DNA of 64,000 nucleotides from Burkholderiales bacterium (GTDB lineage: Bacteria; Pseudomonadota; Gammaproteobacteria; Burkholderiales; Burkholderiaceae): contig JAJTAZ010000002.1 in NCBI GenBank assembly GCA_021287185.1, positions 1 through 64,000 on the forward strand, given 5' to 3'. The notes beneath the pieces were generated by a model. The model was given only the letters and a program-made list of their open reading frames with translations, ran no database searches and was not told where the DNA came from. Made by a program: the position numbers and the translations under genes. Shown here piece after piece: positions 47,557-56,936 of this stretch (position 1 is the stretch's first letter; each line of letters opens with the position of its first letter).

Positions 47557-48345
47557 ATGGGCGAGCACCAATCGGATATTAAAATCATTGACGAGTATGG
47601 TCAGGAATCGGGACACATTCCCGCGCGTCATCGGGCGATTTACTTGTTGCCTAACGCGTTCACCACGGCGGCTTTATTCGCTGGTTTTTTCGCAATCGTC
47701 AAAGCGATGAGCCACGAGTTCGATATTGCGGCCGTGGCGATTTTTTGCGCGATGGTGCTCGACGGCATGGATGGTCGCGTAGCGCGTCTGACCAATACAC
47801 AAAGCGCGTTTGGCGAGCAATACGACAGTTTGGCGGACATGGTGTCGTTTGGGGTCGCGCCTGCTTTGGTGGTGTTTATGTGGCAGTTGCAAGGTTTGGG
47901 TACGGGGCGTTTGGGATTGATTGTGGCGTTTGTGTACTGTGCGTGCGCGGCTTTGCGTTTGGCGCGGTTCAACATCAACACCGATGTGATTGACAAACGT
48001 TATTTCCAAGGACTACCCAGTCCATCTGCGGCCGCTCTAATGGCGGGCATGGTGTGGTTGGTGAGCGAAAAAGATTTGCCGATTTCCGAGCAGGCTCTGC
48101 CGTATATCGCGATTGCCATGACTTTGTTCGCGGGTTTATCGATGATTACCAATGTGCGTTATTGGAGTGGCAAGGCGATTGGCATCCAGCACTCAGTACC
48201 ATTTTTTAAACTCTTAATTTTCGTTGCCGTGATGTTGTGCATCATCTCATGGCCTGCGTTTACATTATTTGGCTTGGCTTTTGGTTATGCTTTATCGGGC
48301 TATGTTCAGTGGGGCATGGAGGCATTGCGTTTGAAAAAACGTTAA
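47557..48345 (+). CDS. pssA: CDP-diacylglycerol-serine O-phosphatidyltransferase
   Basis: A 262-residue membrane enzyme of the CDP-alcohol phosphatidyltransferase family. The catalytic motif is DGMDGRVARLTNTQSAFGEQYDSLAD, with the diagnostic paired Asp residues. About seven further spans follow. It forms phosphatidylserine, the Psd substrate. The ATG at 47557 has GAGG five bases ahead; an in-frame TTG at 47539 is less likely. Confidence 0.93.
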   Translation: MGEHQSDIKIIDEYGQESGHIPARHRAIYLLPNAFTTAALFAGFFAIVKAMSHEFDIAAVAIFCAMVLDGMDGRVARLTNTQSAFGEQYDSLADMVSFGVAPALVVFMWQLQGLGTGRLGLIVAFVYCACAALRLARFNINTDVIDKRYFQGLPSPSAAALMAGMVWLVSEKDLPISEQALPYIAIAMTLFAGLSMITNVRYWSGKAIGIQHSVPFFKLLIFVAVMLCIISWPAFTLFGLAFGYALSGYVQWGMEALRLKKR

Positions 48346-48364
48346 CGCAATACAGCGAATGAAT

Positions 48365-48399
48365 AAAAAACCTCAGCATCATCAATGCTGAGGTTTTTT
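48365..48399 (+). terminator. terminator after pssA
   Basis: AACCTCAGCAT and ATGCTGAGGTT, extended by A6/T6, form a 15-bp stem with a 5-base loop 20 bases past the pssA stop. The remaining 217 bases to glnS hold nothing clear except a repeat-like GGATTGCTTCGC...GCAATGAC near 48536-48568. Confidence 0.88.
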
Positions 48400-48616
48400 G
48401 TTTTTGACATAATTTGGTCAATTGCTGAAAAAGATTAGTAATAGTTGTTCTATGATTAAATCCGTACCCATTGGCGCGATGCTTGACCAGCGAAACAATC
48501 CATAAAAAATCAACTCAACAAACTAAATACCACTGGATTGCTTCGCGGTGAATCTGCTCGCAATGACAACTTAAATTTATTGAATACAACAGTTAAAACG
48601 CTGTAAAACTCTCGTT

Positions 48617-50371
48617 TTATTTTTTGCTCCAACTGTCTTTTAGACCCACAATGCGGTTGAACACCAATGCGCCTGCTTTGGAGTCCACACGGTCGGTCAC
48701 GAAGTAGCCAAGGCGCTCAAATTGATAATGGGTTTCTGCGGCAACATTTGCCAAACCGCTCTCCACAAAGCCCTGTGAGATGTGCTTAGAGTTTGGATTG
48801 AGCGCAAGCAGGAAGTCTTTGCCGCCCGCATCGGGGTGGGCATCGTTGAACAATCGGTCATACGCCCGGACTTCGCACGACACCGCATCGGTGGTCGATA
48901 ACCAGTGAATATTGCCTTTGACTTTGTAGTTGTTCGAGCCTTCGGTACCACTTTTTGAGTCGGGGAAATAATTGGCGTGTACCGCGCTCACCGCGCCGTT
49001 GGCATCGGTGTCATAACCTGTGCATTCAATCACAAAGCCATGACGCAAGCGCACTTTGTTGCCGATAAACAGACGGAAAAAGCCTTTCACAGGCTCTGCC
49101 ATAAAGTCGTCTTGCTCTATCCACAACTCACGCGAGAATTCAAATGCGCGCTGTCCCATCTCTGGGTGGTGCGGATGCACAGGTGCGTGGCATTGCTCGG
49201 TTTGCCCTGCTGGGTAGTTGTCGATGATGAGTTTGAGTGGTTGCAATACGCCCACCGCGCGCGGGGCTTTTGCATCCAAATCATCGCGCACCGCTTGCTC
49301 AAGCACACTCATGTCTATCCATGAATCGGCTTTGGATACACCAATGCGCTCAGCAAACAAACGTAAACTCTGAGGCGTAAAGCCACGACGGCGAATACCC
49401 ACCAGCGTCATCATGCGTGGATCGTCCCAACCATCGACGTGGTTTTGCTCGACCAATTGCAGTAGTTTGCGTTTACTGGTAATCGCGTAAGTTAGGTTTA
49501 AACGGGCAAACTCCGTTTGTTCAGGCAATGGCTGCACAAACACGCCCACTTCAACCAACCGCTCTAAAACCCAATTATACAGCGGACGATTGTTCTCAAA
49601 TTCCAGTGTACACAGTGAATGGGTCACGCGCTCAATCGCGTCCGAAATACAGTGGGTGAAATCGTACAATGGATAAACGCACCAAGCATCGCCCGTGCGG
49701 TGGTGATGGGCGTAGCGAATGCGGTAAATCACGGGATCACGCATCACGATAAAACTGGAGCCCATGTCAATTTTTGCACGCAAAACGTGTGCGCCTTCAG
49801 AGAACTCGCCTGCACGCATACGACGGAATAAATCCAATGACTCGCTCGCTGGACGGTCACGATAGGGTGAGTTAGTGCCCACTTCGTGTAATTGCCCCCG
49901 TTGTGCGCGAATGGTATCGGCATCTTGCGAATCAATATAAGCATGACCCGCTTCAATCAATTTTTCAGCGAATTGGTACAACTGCTCAAAATAGTCCGAA
50001 GCGTAATATAAATGCTCCGAGCCATCGGCATCCACCCAGTCAAAACCGAGCCAATGCACCATGTCTTTAATTGAATTGACGTATTCGGTGGACTCCTTTT
50101 CAGGATTGGTGTCATCAAAACGCAGGTGACAACGTCCGCCGTAACTTTGCGCCGTACCAAAATTCAAGCAAATGCTTTTTGCGTGACCGATGTGCAGATA
50201 ACCGTTCGGCTCAGGCGGAAAACGTGTGATGACTGTGGGCAACGCTTTGCCCGCATTGTCAAAACGATGGGCGTATTTGCCCGAGGCGATGTCTGCATCG
50301 ATTTTTTGGCGGATGAAATTGGATGCTTCGATGGGTTCAGGGTTGTTATCAATCGGGCTTGCTGTGCTCAT
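48617..50371 (-). CDS. glnS: glutaminyl-tRNA synthetase
   Basis: A 584-residue class I synthetase. FPPEPNGYLHIGHAKSICLNF holds HIGH, and the KMSKS loop appears as ITSKRKL. The beta-barrel anticodon-binding domains follow from about 350. Presence of GlnRS means this organism can make Gln-tRNA directly. The ATG is preceded by a weak GAAAGA. It lies 39 bases after ptsI on the same strand. Confidence 0.96.
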   Translation of the reverse strand: MSTASPIDNNPEPIEASNFIRQKIDADIASGKYAHRFDNAGKALPTVITRFPPEPNGYLHIGHAKSICLNFGTAQSYGGRCHLRFDDTNPEKESTEYVNSIKDMVHWLGFDWVDADGSEHLYYASDYFEQLYQFAEKLIEAGHAYIDSQDADTIRAQRGQLHEVGTNSPYRDRPASESLDLFRRMRAGEFSEGAHVLRAKIDMGSSFIVMRDPVIYRIRYAHHHRTGDAWCVYPLYDFTHCISDAIERVTHSLCTLEFENNRPLYNWVLERLVEVGVFVQPLPEQTEFARLNLTYAITSKRKLLQLVEQNHVDGWDDPRMMTLVGIRRRGFTPQSLRLFAERIGVSKADSWIDMSVLEQAVRDDLDAKAPRAVGVLQPLKLIIDNYPAGQTEQCHAPVHPHHPEMGQRAFEFSRELWIEQDDFMAEPVKGFFRLFIGNKVRLRHGFVIECTGYDTDANGAVSAVHANYFPDSKSGTEGSNNYKVKGNIHWLSTTDAVSCEVRAYDRLFNDAHPDAGGKDFLLALNPNSKHISQGFVESGLANVAAETHYQFERLGYFVTDRVDSKAGALVFNRIVGLKDSWSKK

Positions 50372-50410
50372 GCGGGTCTTTCAAATCAGTTGTTTTAATC
50401 ATGTAGATAT

Positions 50411-52177
50411 TCAATGCAGGGTGGTACCAATGGGTGTGCCCATTGCTTGGGCATTGAGTGCTCGAATGTGTTTTTTAATGCTGGCAACATCATAGGATTG
50501 CAATATGTGGCTCAACGCCTCCTGCGACTGCACAATCGAAGCGTCTAAAATCTGCGCCTTAACGGGCAAGATTTGCGTTTGCTGCATTGAAAACTCGTCC
50601 AATCCCATTGCAAGGAACAGTCGTGTCAGTTTGGCATTACCGGCCATTTCACCACAAATCGACACCGATTTATTGGCCAATTGTGTGGCACGAATGGTCA
50701 AGGCAATCAGCTGCAACACCGCAGGATGCAATTCTTCATACAAATGCGCCACATCGGAATCGCCGCGATCCACGGCGAGGGTATATTGGGTCAAGTCATT
50801 CGTACCGATTGAAACGAAGTCAATCAATGGCAACAAAGCATTGAGTATCAAGGCCGCCGAAGGAATCTCAACCATGATGCCAATCGGCATCTGCGCATCA
50901 AATGGTATGTTTTCGGCTCGCAGCTGCACGCGTGCCTGCTCAATCAAATGCAAGGTTTGCTGCAATTGTTCGACACCGCTAATCATTGGGATGAGTAATT
51001 TTGCCGAACCATAATGCGACGCACGCAAAATGGCTCGAATTTGCGTCATGAACATATTGGGATTGGCCAGACAATAACGCACCGCGCGCAATCCCAACGC
51101 AGGGTTGACTGAAGTTTCATAGTCATCCGTTGAGAGTTCTTTGTCTGCACCAATGTCCAAGGTGCGAATGGTCACAGGTTTGCCATTCATCGCCACCACG
51201 GCGGCTTTATAAAAATTAAACTGCTCAGATTCGTCGGGTGAATCCTTGCGGTTCATAAATAAATATTCCGAGCGAAACAAGCCCACACCGTCCGCGCCAA
51301 TGGTGTGCAAACGTGCAATGTCATTGGGCGATTCAATATTTGCCATCAGTTTGATGGGTGTGCCATCAAGGGTGCGGGCATCGCGCCCAATCAATTCGGC
51401 AAGGCGTTGTTCCGCTTCAATCTGTGCTTGCTGTACCTGTCGGTAATGCGAGAGGATGAGTTCATCAGGATTGACCAGCACCACGCCGTTGACCCCATCG
51501 ACAATCACCCATTCATTGGCACGAATGATGCTGCGCGCTTGCCCTGTCGATACCACTGCGGGCAGACCCAAGCCGCGCGCGACAATCGCCGTGTGGCTGT
51601 TCGGCCCACCGGTATCGGTGATGAATCCTGCGAGCGAGCGGCCTTTGAACTGCAACATATCCGCTGGCGCAATGTCGTGAGCGACCAAAATCATGTCCGA
51701 GTCAAATGCCTGCGGTAACTCACAAACCAATTGATTGTTTTCGCGCAATGCGCGCATGATGCGCGTCCCGACCTGCATCACATCGTGCTTGCGCTCGCGC
51801 AGGTATTCGTCCTCAAACGCGTCAAACTGAGCAATCAACTCGTTGACTTGCTCTGAAAGCGCCCATTCGGCGTTGTAGCGTTTCTCTGTAATTAAATCAA
51901 GGGCTGCTTGCGCAATCAACTCGTCCCGCGCAATCATGCTGTGCACCGCCAGCATCGCGCTCATTTCAACGGGCGCATCTTCGTCTAAATTCGCTTGTAG
52001 ATGGGCAAACTCATCTTGCACCGATTGCAAAGCCGCTGAGAAGCGTGCCAATTCATCGGCGACTTGCTCATTTTTAATCAAATAATGTTGAGCTTCAAGG
52101 CTGACGTGCGAGAGCAAATGGGCGCGACCAATCGCGACCTTGTCACTCACACCAATGCCATGAATGCTAAACGTCAT
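50411..52177 (-). CDS. ptsI: PTS enzyme I (phosphoenolpyruvate-protein phosphotransferase)
   Basis: A 588-residue EI. The phosphohistidine is in GGPNSHTAIVARGLGLPAVV (near 190). The PEP-binding C-terminal domain has DGVGLFRSEYLFMNR, SIGTNDLTQYTLAVDRGD and the active Cys in SICGEMAGN. It transfers phosphate from PEP to HPr. Two bases separate it from ptsH. Confidence 0.95.
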   Translation of the reverse strand: MTFSIHGIGVSDKVAIGRAHLLSHVSLEAQHYLIKNEQVADELARFSAALQSVQDEFAHLQANLDEDAPVEMSAMLAVHSMIARDELIAQAALDLITEKRYNAEWALSEQVNELIAQFDAFEDEYLRERKHDVMQVGTRIMRALRENNQLVCELPQAFDSDMILVAHDIAPADMLQFKGRSLAGFITDTGGPNSHTAIVARGLGLPAVVSTGQARSIIRANEWVIVDGVNGVVLVNPDELILSHYRQVQQAQIEAEQRLAELIGRDARTLDGTPIKLMANIESPNDIARLHTIGADGVGLFRSEYLFMNRKDSPDESEQFNFYKAAVVAMNGKPVTIRTLDIGADKELSTDDYETSVNPALGLRAVRYCLANPNMFMTQIRAILRASHYGSAKLLIPMISGVEQLQQTLHLIEQARVQLRAENIPFDAQMPIGIMVEIPSAALILNALLPLIDFVSIGTNDLTQYTLAVDRGDSDVAHLYEELHPAVLQLIALTIRATQLANKSVSICGEMAGNAKLTRLFLAMGLDEFSMQQTQILPVKAQILDASIVQSQEALSHILQSYDVASIKKHIRALNAQAMGTPIGTTLH

Positions 52178-52179
52178 AC

Positions 52180-52449
52180 TTATTCGCCTTCGCCAAACTT
52201 ATCGGCAATCACGGCCAGCACCGCGTCCAATGCGGCTTGTTCATCTTCGCCATCGGCTTCAATTGTGATGACCGAACCCATGCCTGCGGCAAGCATCATC
52301 ACACCCATAATGGATTTGGCGTTGACACGGCGACCGTTGCGAATAATCCATACTTCGCTTTTAAATGGCGTGACGGTTTGGGTCAATACCCCCGATGCAC
52401 GCGCATGTAACCCGAGTTTATTGATGATGGTGGTTTCAGCTTGAACCAT
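52180..52449 (-). CDS. ptsH: HPr phosphocarrier protein
   Basis: An 89-residue HPr with His15 in GLHARAS and a Ser46-region sequence SIMGVMMLAA. AAGGA precedes the ATG. It receives phosphate from EI and passes it to EIIA. No HPr kinase gene is in the window. Confidence 0.95.
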   Translation of the reverse strand: MVQAETTIINKLGLHARASGVLTQTVTPFKSEVWIIRNGRRVNAKSIMGVMMLAAGMGSVITIEADGEDEQAALDAVLAVIADKFGEGE

Positions 52450-52476
52450 GTGGATTTTCCTTCAATCTTCAAAAAT

Positions 52477-52893
52477 TTAACAGCTTGGGCAGACATTGCC
52501 CTGTTCGGCTTGGTACACAAAAACACCGCGCTGACCGCCCTCAACCACTTTACTGGTCAACTCTGACAAAGGCAAATTGCGGTAGCACATCGCCCGCAAC
52601 AACGCGGGTAAATTCACACCATACACCAAAGCCACAGGCTCACCCGCTTCGATTAAGCGCACCGCACAATTGGCAGGGGTTGCGCCACAGATATCCGTAA
52701 ACACCAGCACTCCTGCGCCGCTGTCCAAGGCGCGAATCCTCTCGTGCGCCAATGCCTGCACTTGTTCGGTATCTTGATCGGCGAGCACATCCATGACTTC
52801 AACGGCAATCGGTTTGCTTTTGTACACATGGGTCAGCGTCGCCAAAAAGGCTTCACCAAGCGGTGTGTGTGTCAATAATAAAATTCCAACCAT
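52477..52893 (-). CDS. PTS EIIA component, mannose/sorbose family
   Basis: A 138-residue EIIA-Man domain protein with the active His at position 9 in LLLTHTPLGEAF and the downstream FTDICGATPANCA. It stands alone: no EIIB, EIIC or EIID sugar permease is encoded nearby. In betaproteobacteria such EIIA-HPr-EI sets are usually regulatory rather than sugar-transporting. AGAG lies ahead of the ATG. It leads the ptsH-ptsI genes. Confidence 0.9.
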   Translation of the reverse strand: MVGILLLTHTPLGEAFLATLTHVYKSKPIAVEVMDVLADQDTEQVQALAHERIRALDSGAGVLVFTDICGATPANCAVRLIEAGEPVALVYGVNLPALLRAMCYRNLPLSELTSKVVEGGQRGVFVYQAEQGNVCPSC

Positions 52894-52978
52894 GATGAAC
52901 TCTAAGCATTTTGATAACGTCGTATTTTATCCTGAAAATGCCCTACCGACAGCGGATTGTTTGTGAAATAATCACGTC

Positions 52979-53710
52979 ATGAACGCTACAGACCCAATCC
53001 ATCCAACGCCCACACCGAGCAGCATCCACACTGAGCAATCTCATATTCACAGCGATTTGCGCAAAATTGTGGCAAGACACGCCCAATATCCATTCAAAAA
53101 ACCCTATGCCGAACACAACCGACAAGCATTCGCCCTCATGATGGACGCATGGGCGCAACGGGGTTTTCCACCACTGATACTTGATTCGGGCTGTGGCGTG
53201 GGTGAATCCACCCTGCACATTGCACACGCGCATCCTGATTGTTTCGTGGTCGGTGTCGATCAATCGCAGGTGCGCCTTCAAACCCAAAAAACTTGGTGGC
53301 ACGCCTCTATTCCCGACAATCTACTGTGGCTGCGTGCAGACGTGGTGGATTTTTGGCGATTGTTGGCAGCACAATTGACAGAGCACAAGCAATCCCTCCA
53401 CAAACACTATGTGCTTTATCCCAACCCCTACCCAAAAATCGGTCAGTTGCACAAACGCTGGCACGGACATGCTGTGTTCCCAAATTTATTGGCACTGGGC
53501 GGCACACTTGAGGTGCGCAGCAATTGGCACATCTATGTCGAAGAATTCACACAGGCCGTGACACAACTGACCCACCAAACACCCGAATTTTGTGGATTGC
53601 TGACCAACCTCGAACCCATCACCTCGTTTGAGCGCAAGTATCAAGCCCGCGGCGAGAAACTTTGGGGGGTACGTTTTGTCTTACATGGTTCCGCCCATGG
53701 CCACATTTAG
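52979..53710 (+). CDS. TrmB-like tRNA (guanine-N7) methyltransferase, divergent
   Basis: A 243-residue SAM-dependent methyltransferase. LILDSGCGVGESTLHIA (SAM motif I, about 66-82), VVGVDQSQ, and YPNPYPKIGQLHKRWHGHAVFP (TrmB-type catalytic and tRNA-binding segment) are visible. The N-terminal part lacks the usual RSFVLRQGRM motif of canonical TrmB and has RKIVARHAQYPFKKPYAEHN instead. It may therefore be a specialised homologue. It is divergent from the PTS genes. Confidence 0.8.
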   Translation: MNATDPIHPTPTPSSIHTEQSHIHSDLRKIVARHAQYPFKKPYAEHNRQAFALMMDAWAQRGFPPLILDSGCGVGESTLHIAHAHPDCFVVGVDQSQVRLQTQKTWWHASIPDNLLWLRADVVDFWRLLAAQLTEHKQSLHKHYVLYPNPYPKIGQLHKRWHGHAVFPNLLALGGTLEVRSNWHIYVEEFTQAVTQLTHQTPEFCGLLTNLEPITSFERKYQARGEKLWGVRFVLHGSAHGHI

Positions 53711-53839
53711 AAGCACATCCCCACAATGCTCAGCCAACTGAACCACTAATTGCTGGATTCTGACGACAAGATTCAAACCCGCACATCGTCTATGCAAAAA
53801 ATCAGACATTTTGCGTGCGCCCAAGAAAAAAATTACTTG

Positions 53840-53948
53840 TGCACCAAAAAAATGCAGTTTTGGCAAATTCCAATCCCACACCCATGGCTCGCACCACATC
53901 GGTGCAAGCCCTCCATCACCTTCTATTAATTTGCACCACTTGGTTGCA
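53840..53948 (+). promoter_or_regulatory. three NtrC-like sites upstream of amtB
   Basis: GCACC-N5-GGTGC is perfect at 53891-53905. Degenerate copies are TGCACC...ATGCA at 53840-53856 and TGCACC...GGTTGCA at 53932-53948. The spacings of about 50 and 42 bases would suit cooperative NtrC binding on DNA. They lie 250 to 360 bases before amtB. A GG-N10-GC pair at about 53979-53992 could be a sigma-54 core, but its flanks are poor. Confidence 0.5.
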
Positions 53949-54201
53949 AAAAATCAAATAAATCAATTGGTTACAAATGGTTTTCGATAAGCCACTTGCT
54001 TTACAAAGACCATTTTTTCACTCAAACTGCACCCAGTCTGTTCAAAAAACACTTTTTGAACGTTCTTAATTTTTAATGAATCTGAGGTTTTGATTCTGCC
54101 TGAATTTTTGATTTTTCCGGCCTGAACGGCGACGAAATTTCACTGAATTGAGGTACTGTCAACACCCCATCCATTCACAAACAGTTCCACAGGAGAATGA
54201 T
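53949..54201 (+). other. non-coding leader region of amtB with a 9-bp inverted repeat
   Basis: AT-rich, with no reading frame supported. GTTCAAAAA and TTTTTGAAC (54040-54061, 4-base loop) form a perfect hairpin of unknown role. CAGGAG near 54191-54196 is the amtB ribosome binding site. Confidence 0.4.
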
Positions 54202-55524
54202 ATGAAACGTAAATTACTGCCCTTGCTACTCATGCTTGCCACTGGTGCCGCATGGGCGCAAACCGCGCCCGAAGCGGCTCCTGCAGCACCCGAAGTGGTC
54301 GCTGCCGTGGACTTTGCAGACACCGCTTTTGTCCTAATCTGCTCGGCCTTGGTATTGTTGATGACCCCAGCACTGGCTTTTTTCTATGGCGGTTTGTCGC
54401 GCAGCAAAAGCGTGCTCAACACCATGATGATGTCTTTCGTCGCCATCGGTGTGGTGACCATTGTGTGGGTTGCGGCTGGTTTTTCGATTGCCTTTGGTGA
54501 CGAACCGATGGGCGCGTACTTCGGCAGTTTTCAAAACATCATGCTCGCAGGAATTGATAAAAACTCAACGGCCGCGACCCTTAATGCCGCTCATTTAATT
54601 CCGAAATATGTGTTCGTGATGTTTCAAGCGACTTTTGCCATCATCGCAGCCGCATTGATTAGCGGTGCTTTGGTCGATCGCATGAAGTTTGGCGCGTATT
54701 TGACCTTTATTGCCCTGTGGAGTTTGTTTGTCTACGCACCCGTAGCACACTGGGTATGGGGTGCATCTGGCTGGTTATTAGAAAAAGGAGCTTTGGACTT
54801 TGCGGGCGGTACGGTGGTACACATTAATGCAGGTGTATCGGCTTTGGTTGCGGCTAAGTTGCTTGGCCCTCGTTTACAAACCACTAAAAACGGCGCGATT
54901 CCACACAATATTCCCTTCGTGATTTTAGGTGCTGGCTTGTTGTGGTTCGGTTGGTTCGGCTTTAACGCAGGCAGTGCCTTGAGCGCGGACGGCAATGCAG
55001 GCTTGGCGATGTTGACCACTCAAATTGCCACTGCAACTGCGCTGATGGTTTGGGTTTTCTGGGAAAAAGCCACAGGACACGCCATGAGTGCGGTGGGCGC
55101 AGCAACAGGCGCAGTGGTTGGCTTGGTGGCCATCACCCCAGCCGCAGGCATCGTCAGTCCAGCGTATGCAATGGTGATTGGCGTTTTGGGTGCAACGGCC
55201 AGTTTCTGGGCGGTACAAAGCAAACGCTTTTTTAAAGTCGATGATGTGTTGGACGTATTTGCGTGTCACGGCGTTGCGGGGATTGTCGGTGCAATTTTGA
55301 CGGGTGCATTTGCATTCTCCACAGGTATGGGTAAAGAAAGCACTTTGGAACAGGTTAAAATTCAAGCGATTGGTGTCGGTGCAACCATTGTTTACGCTGC
55401 AATCGGAACCTTTGTAATCATCAAATTGATTGACCTCGTGATGGGCATCCGCTTGGCCAAAGACGACGAATTGCAAGGCGTGGACATCATCAACCACGAA
55501 GAATCTGCTTATACAAACAAGTAA
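54202..55524 (+). CDS. amtB: ammonium transporter
   Basis: A 440-residue AmtB/Mep/Rh protein. A cleavable-looking signal (MKRKLLPLLLMLATGAAWA) precedes 11 spans. Landmarks are FFYGGLSRSKSVLNTMMMSF, DFAGGTVVHINAGVSALVAA with a pore His, and DVFACHGVAGIVGAILTG. It conducts ammonium into the cell under nitrogen limitation. CAGGAG before the ATG at 54202 sets the start. glnK is usually adjacent but is absent on both sides. Confidence 0.95.
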   Translation: MKRKLLPLLLMLATGAAWAQTAPEAAPAAPEVVAAVDFADTAFVLICSALVLLMTPALAFFYGGLSRSKSVLNTMMMSFVAIGVVTIVWVAAGFSIAFGDEPMGAYFGSFQNIMLAGIDKNSTAATLNAAHLIPKYVFVMFQATFAIIAAALISGALVDRMKFGAYLTFIALWSLFVYAPVAHWVWGASGWLLEKGALDFAGGTVVHINAGVSALVAAKLLGPRLQTTKNGAIPHNIPFVILGAGLLWFGWFGFNAGSALSADGNAGLAMLTTQIATATALMVWVFWEKATGHAMSAVGAATGAVVGLVAITPAAGIVSPAYAMVIGVLGATASFWAVQSKRFFKVDDVLDVFACHGVAGIVGAILTGAFAFSTGMGKESTLEQVKIQAIGVGATIVYAAIGTFVIIKLIDLVMGIRLAKDDELQGVDIINHEESAYTNK

Positions 55525-55582
55525 GTTATATTTGGCGGTAAAACACCTTGAATCAATCGATTCAGATAGATTCTCAAAACCA

Positions 55583-55609
55583 ACACACCCTCCTTGATGG
55601 AGGGTGTGT
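55583..55609 (+). terminator. hairpin after amtB
   Basis: ACACACCCTCC and GGAGGGTGTGT form an 11-bp stem with a 5-base loop about 60 bases past the stop. There is no T run after it, so termination may be inefficient or factor-assisted. Confidence 0.55.
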
Positions 55610-55707
55610 CACGTTTGAAGACCGATAACGCAACGGACAAATCATCAAAACCGCATGTGCTCACCCACATAAAAGTGCGATAATGCGCCCATTCAATCGG
55701 AGGATAT

Positions 55708-55947
55708 ATGAACGGTCAAGACTGGAAATCAAACATCGAAGCCACTGTGGAATCTTGGACTCAAAACACACCCCTACAAGATTTGAGTGCAAATGCCAAA
55801 ACATTTCTCATCAGCGCGCTACAAAAGTTGGATGTGGTCACACGTGAGGAGTACGAAGTGCAAGTCGCCGTACTCGCACGCACCCGCGAAAAATTAGACG
55901 CGTTGGAACAACAAGTACAGGCTTTGGAACGCGAGCGTCTTAATTAA
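55708..55947 (+). CDS. ubiK: ubiquinone biosynthesis accessory factor UbiK (BMFP family)
   Basis: A 79-residue protein. An amphipathic N-terminal part is followed by VVTREEYEVQVAVLARTREKLDALE, a C-terminal trimeric coiled coil typical of YqiC/UbiK. It supports ubiquinone synthesis with UbiJ in the aerobic route. CGGAGG lies ahead of the ATG. The stop overlaps the apaH stop by a few bases in convergent orientation. Confidence 0.85.
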   Translation: MNGQDWKSNIEATVESWTQNTPLQDLSANAKTFLISALQKLDVVTREEYEVQVAVLARTREKLDALEQQVQALERERLN

Positions 55948-56771
55948 AGCATCGCTGGCACACTGATGGTTTCACCACTTGGATAATGGTAAGCGGTGAG
56001 CTCCAACCCCCACACACAACCCGTATCCAAACAAACCGTGTTGTTTTCATAATGCAACCCTAAAGCCGACCAGTGACCATAAACAATCGGCTGATTCAAA
56101 GTTTTACGTGCAGGCACTCGAAACCAAGGCAACAACCCATCAGGAATATTCGGCAATTCGCCTTTGAACTGAAAATCCATCGCCCCGTGGGCATCACATA
56201 CCCGAATGCGGGTAAACGCATTGATGATGGCACGAATACGTTCTGCGCCTTTGAGACGGTTGCTCCAATAATTGGGAGAACTGCCAAACAGGGTTTTGAG
56301 TTGCTCAACATAATCGTCTGCAGACAGTATTCTTTGCGCTTCTTGCGAATATTTCAAAGTCTGCGCCAGCGACCATTGCGGCAAAACACCCGCATGCACC
56401 ATCAGCACCCCATGTTCGTAATGTGCCAATGGAAACCGACGCAACCAATCCAACCACTGGTTACGCTCAGTGTCATTCAAGACATCGGCAAGGCTGTCCA
56501 ATCGCCCTGCTTCGCGCACCCCAGCGGCAACGCCCAACAAATGAATGTCGTGGTTGCCGAGCACCACTCGAGCACGCGTACCCAAATCACGCACCTGTCG
56601 CAAAACCCCCAAATTATCAGGTCCACGGTTAATCAAATCGCCACAAAACCAGACATCGGCCTCATCGGGAATTTGTGCCAACAAACGCGTGAGTGCATCT
56701 GAGCAGCCTTGTACATCACCGATGACATAAAAATCGGGGGGGAAATCTGTGGTTTTTTGGAGCGTATTCAT
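55944..56771 (-). CDS. apaH: symmetrical bis(5'-nucleosyl)-tetraphosphatase ApaH
   Basis: A 275-residue metallophosphatase that hydrolyses Ap4A to two ADP. Motifs GDVQGC, FCGDLINRGPDN and LGNHDIHLLG hold the metal ligands. The ATG at 56771 gives the usual length and lies after a TATAAT at about 56800; an in-frame ATG at 56801 overlaps that element. Neither has a clear Shine-Dalgarno, so the start is uncertain by 10 codons. Confidence 0.92.
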   Translation of the reverse strand: MNTLQKTTDFPPDFYVIGDVQGCSDALTRLLAQIPDEADVWFCGDLINRGPDNLGVLRQVRDLGTRARVVLGNHDIHLLGVAAGVREAGRLDSLADVLNDTERNQWLDWLRRFPLAHYEHGVLMVHAGVLPQWSLAQTLKYSQEAQRILSADDYVEQLKTLFGSSPNYWSNRLKGAERIRAIINAFTRIRVCDAHGAMDFQFKGELPNIPDGLLPWFRVPARKTLNQPIVYGHWSALGLHYENNTVCLDTGCVWGLELTAYHYPSGETISVPAML

Positions 56772-56936
56772 TGTGTCTGTTTGAGTTGACTGTGGTGTCA
56801 TTATAAATGTCTTTGATGATTGCCATACCTTACGCCATTGAATCAACGACGAAACCCCATAAATCAAGCCATCGCCTCATGATTATGGCGTAAAATGCTG
56901 GTTTAATTATTGATTCATTACCCTTCTTAAACCATC

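Noticed and set aside
48536..48571. Repeat-like GGATTGCTTCGC...GCAATGAC near glnS
   Set aside because: It looks like a common dispersed sequence, but a single copy in this window cannot be called a repeat family.
53977..53995. sigma-54 promoter core for amtB
   Set aside because: The GG-N10-GC pair is present but the flanking bases do not match TGGCAC and TTGCA, so it is mentioned only as a possibility.
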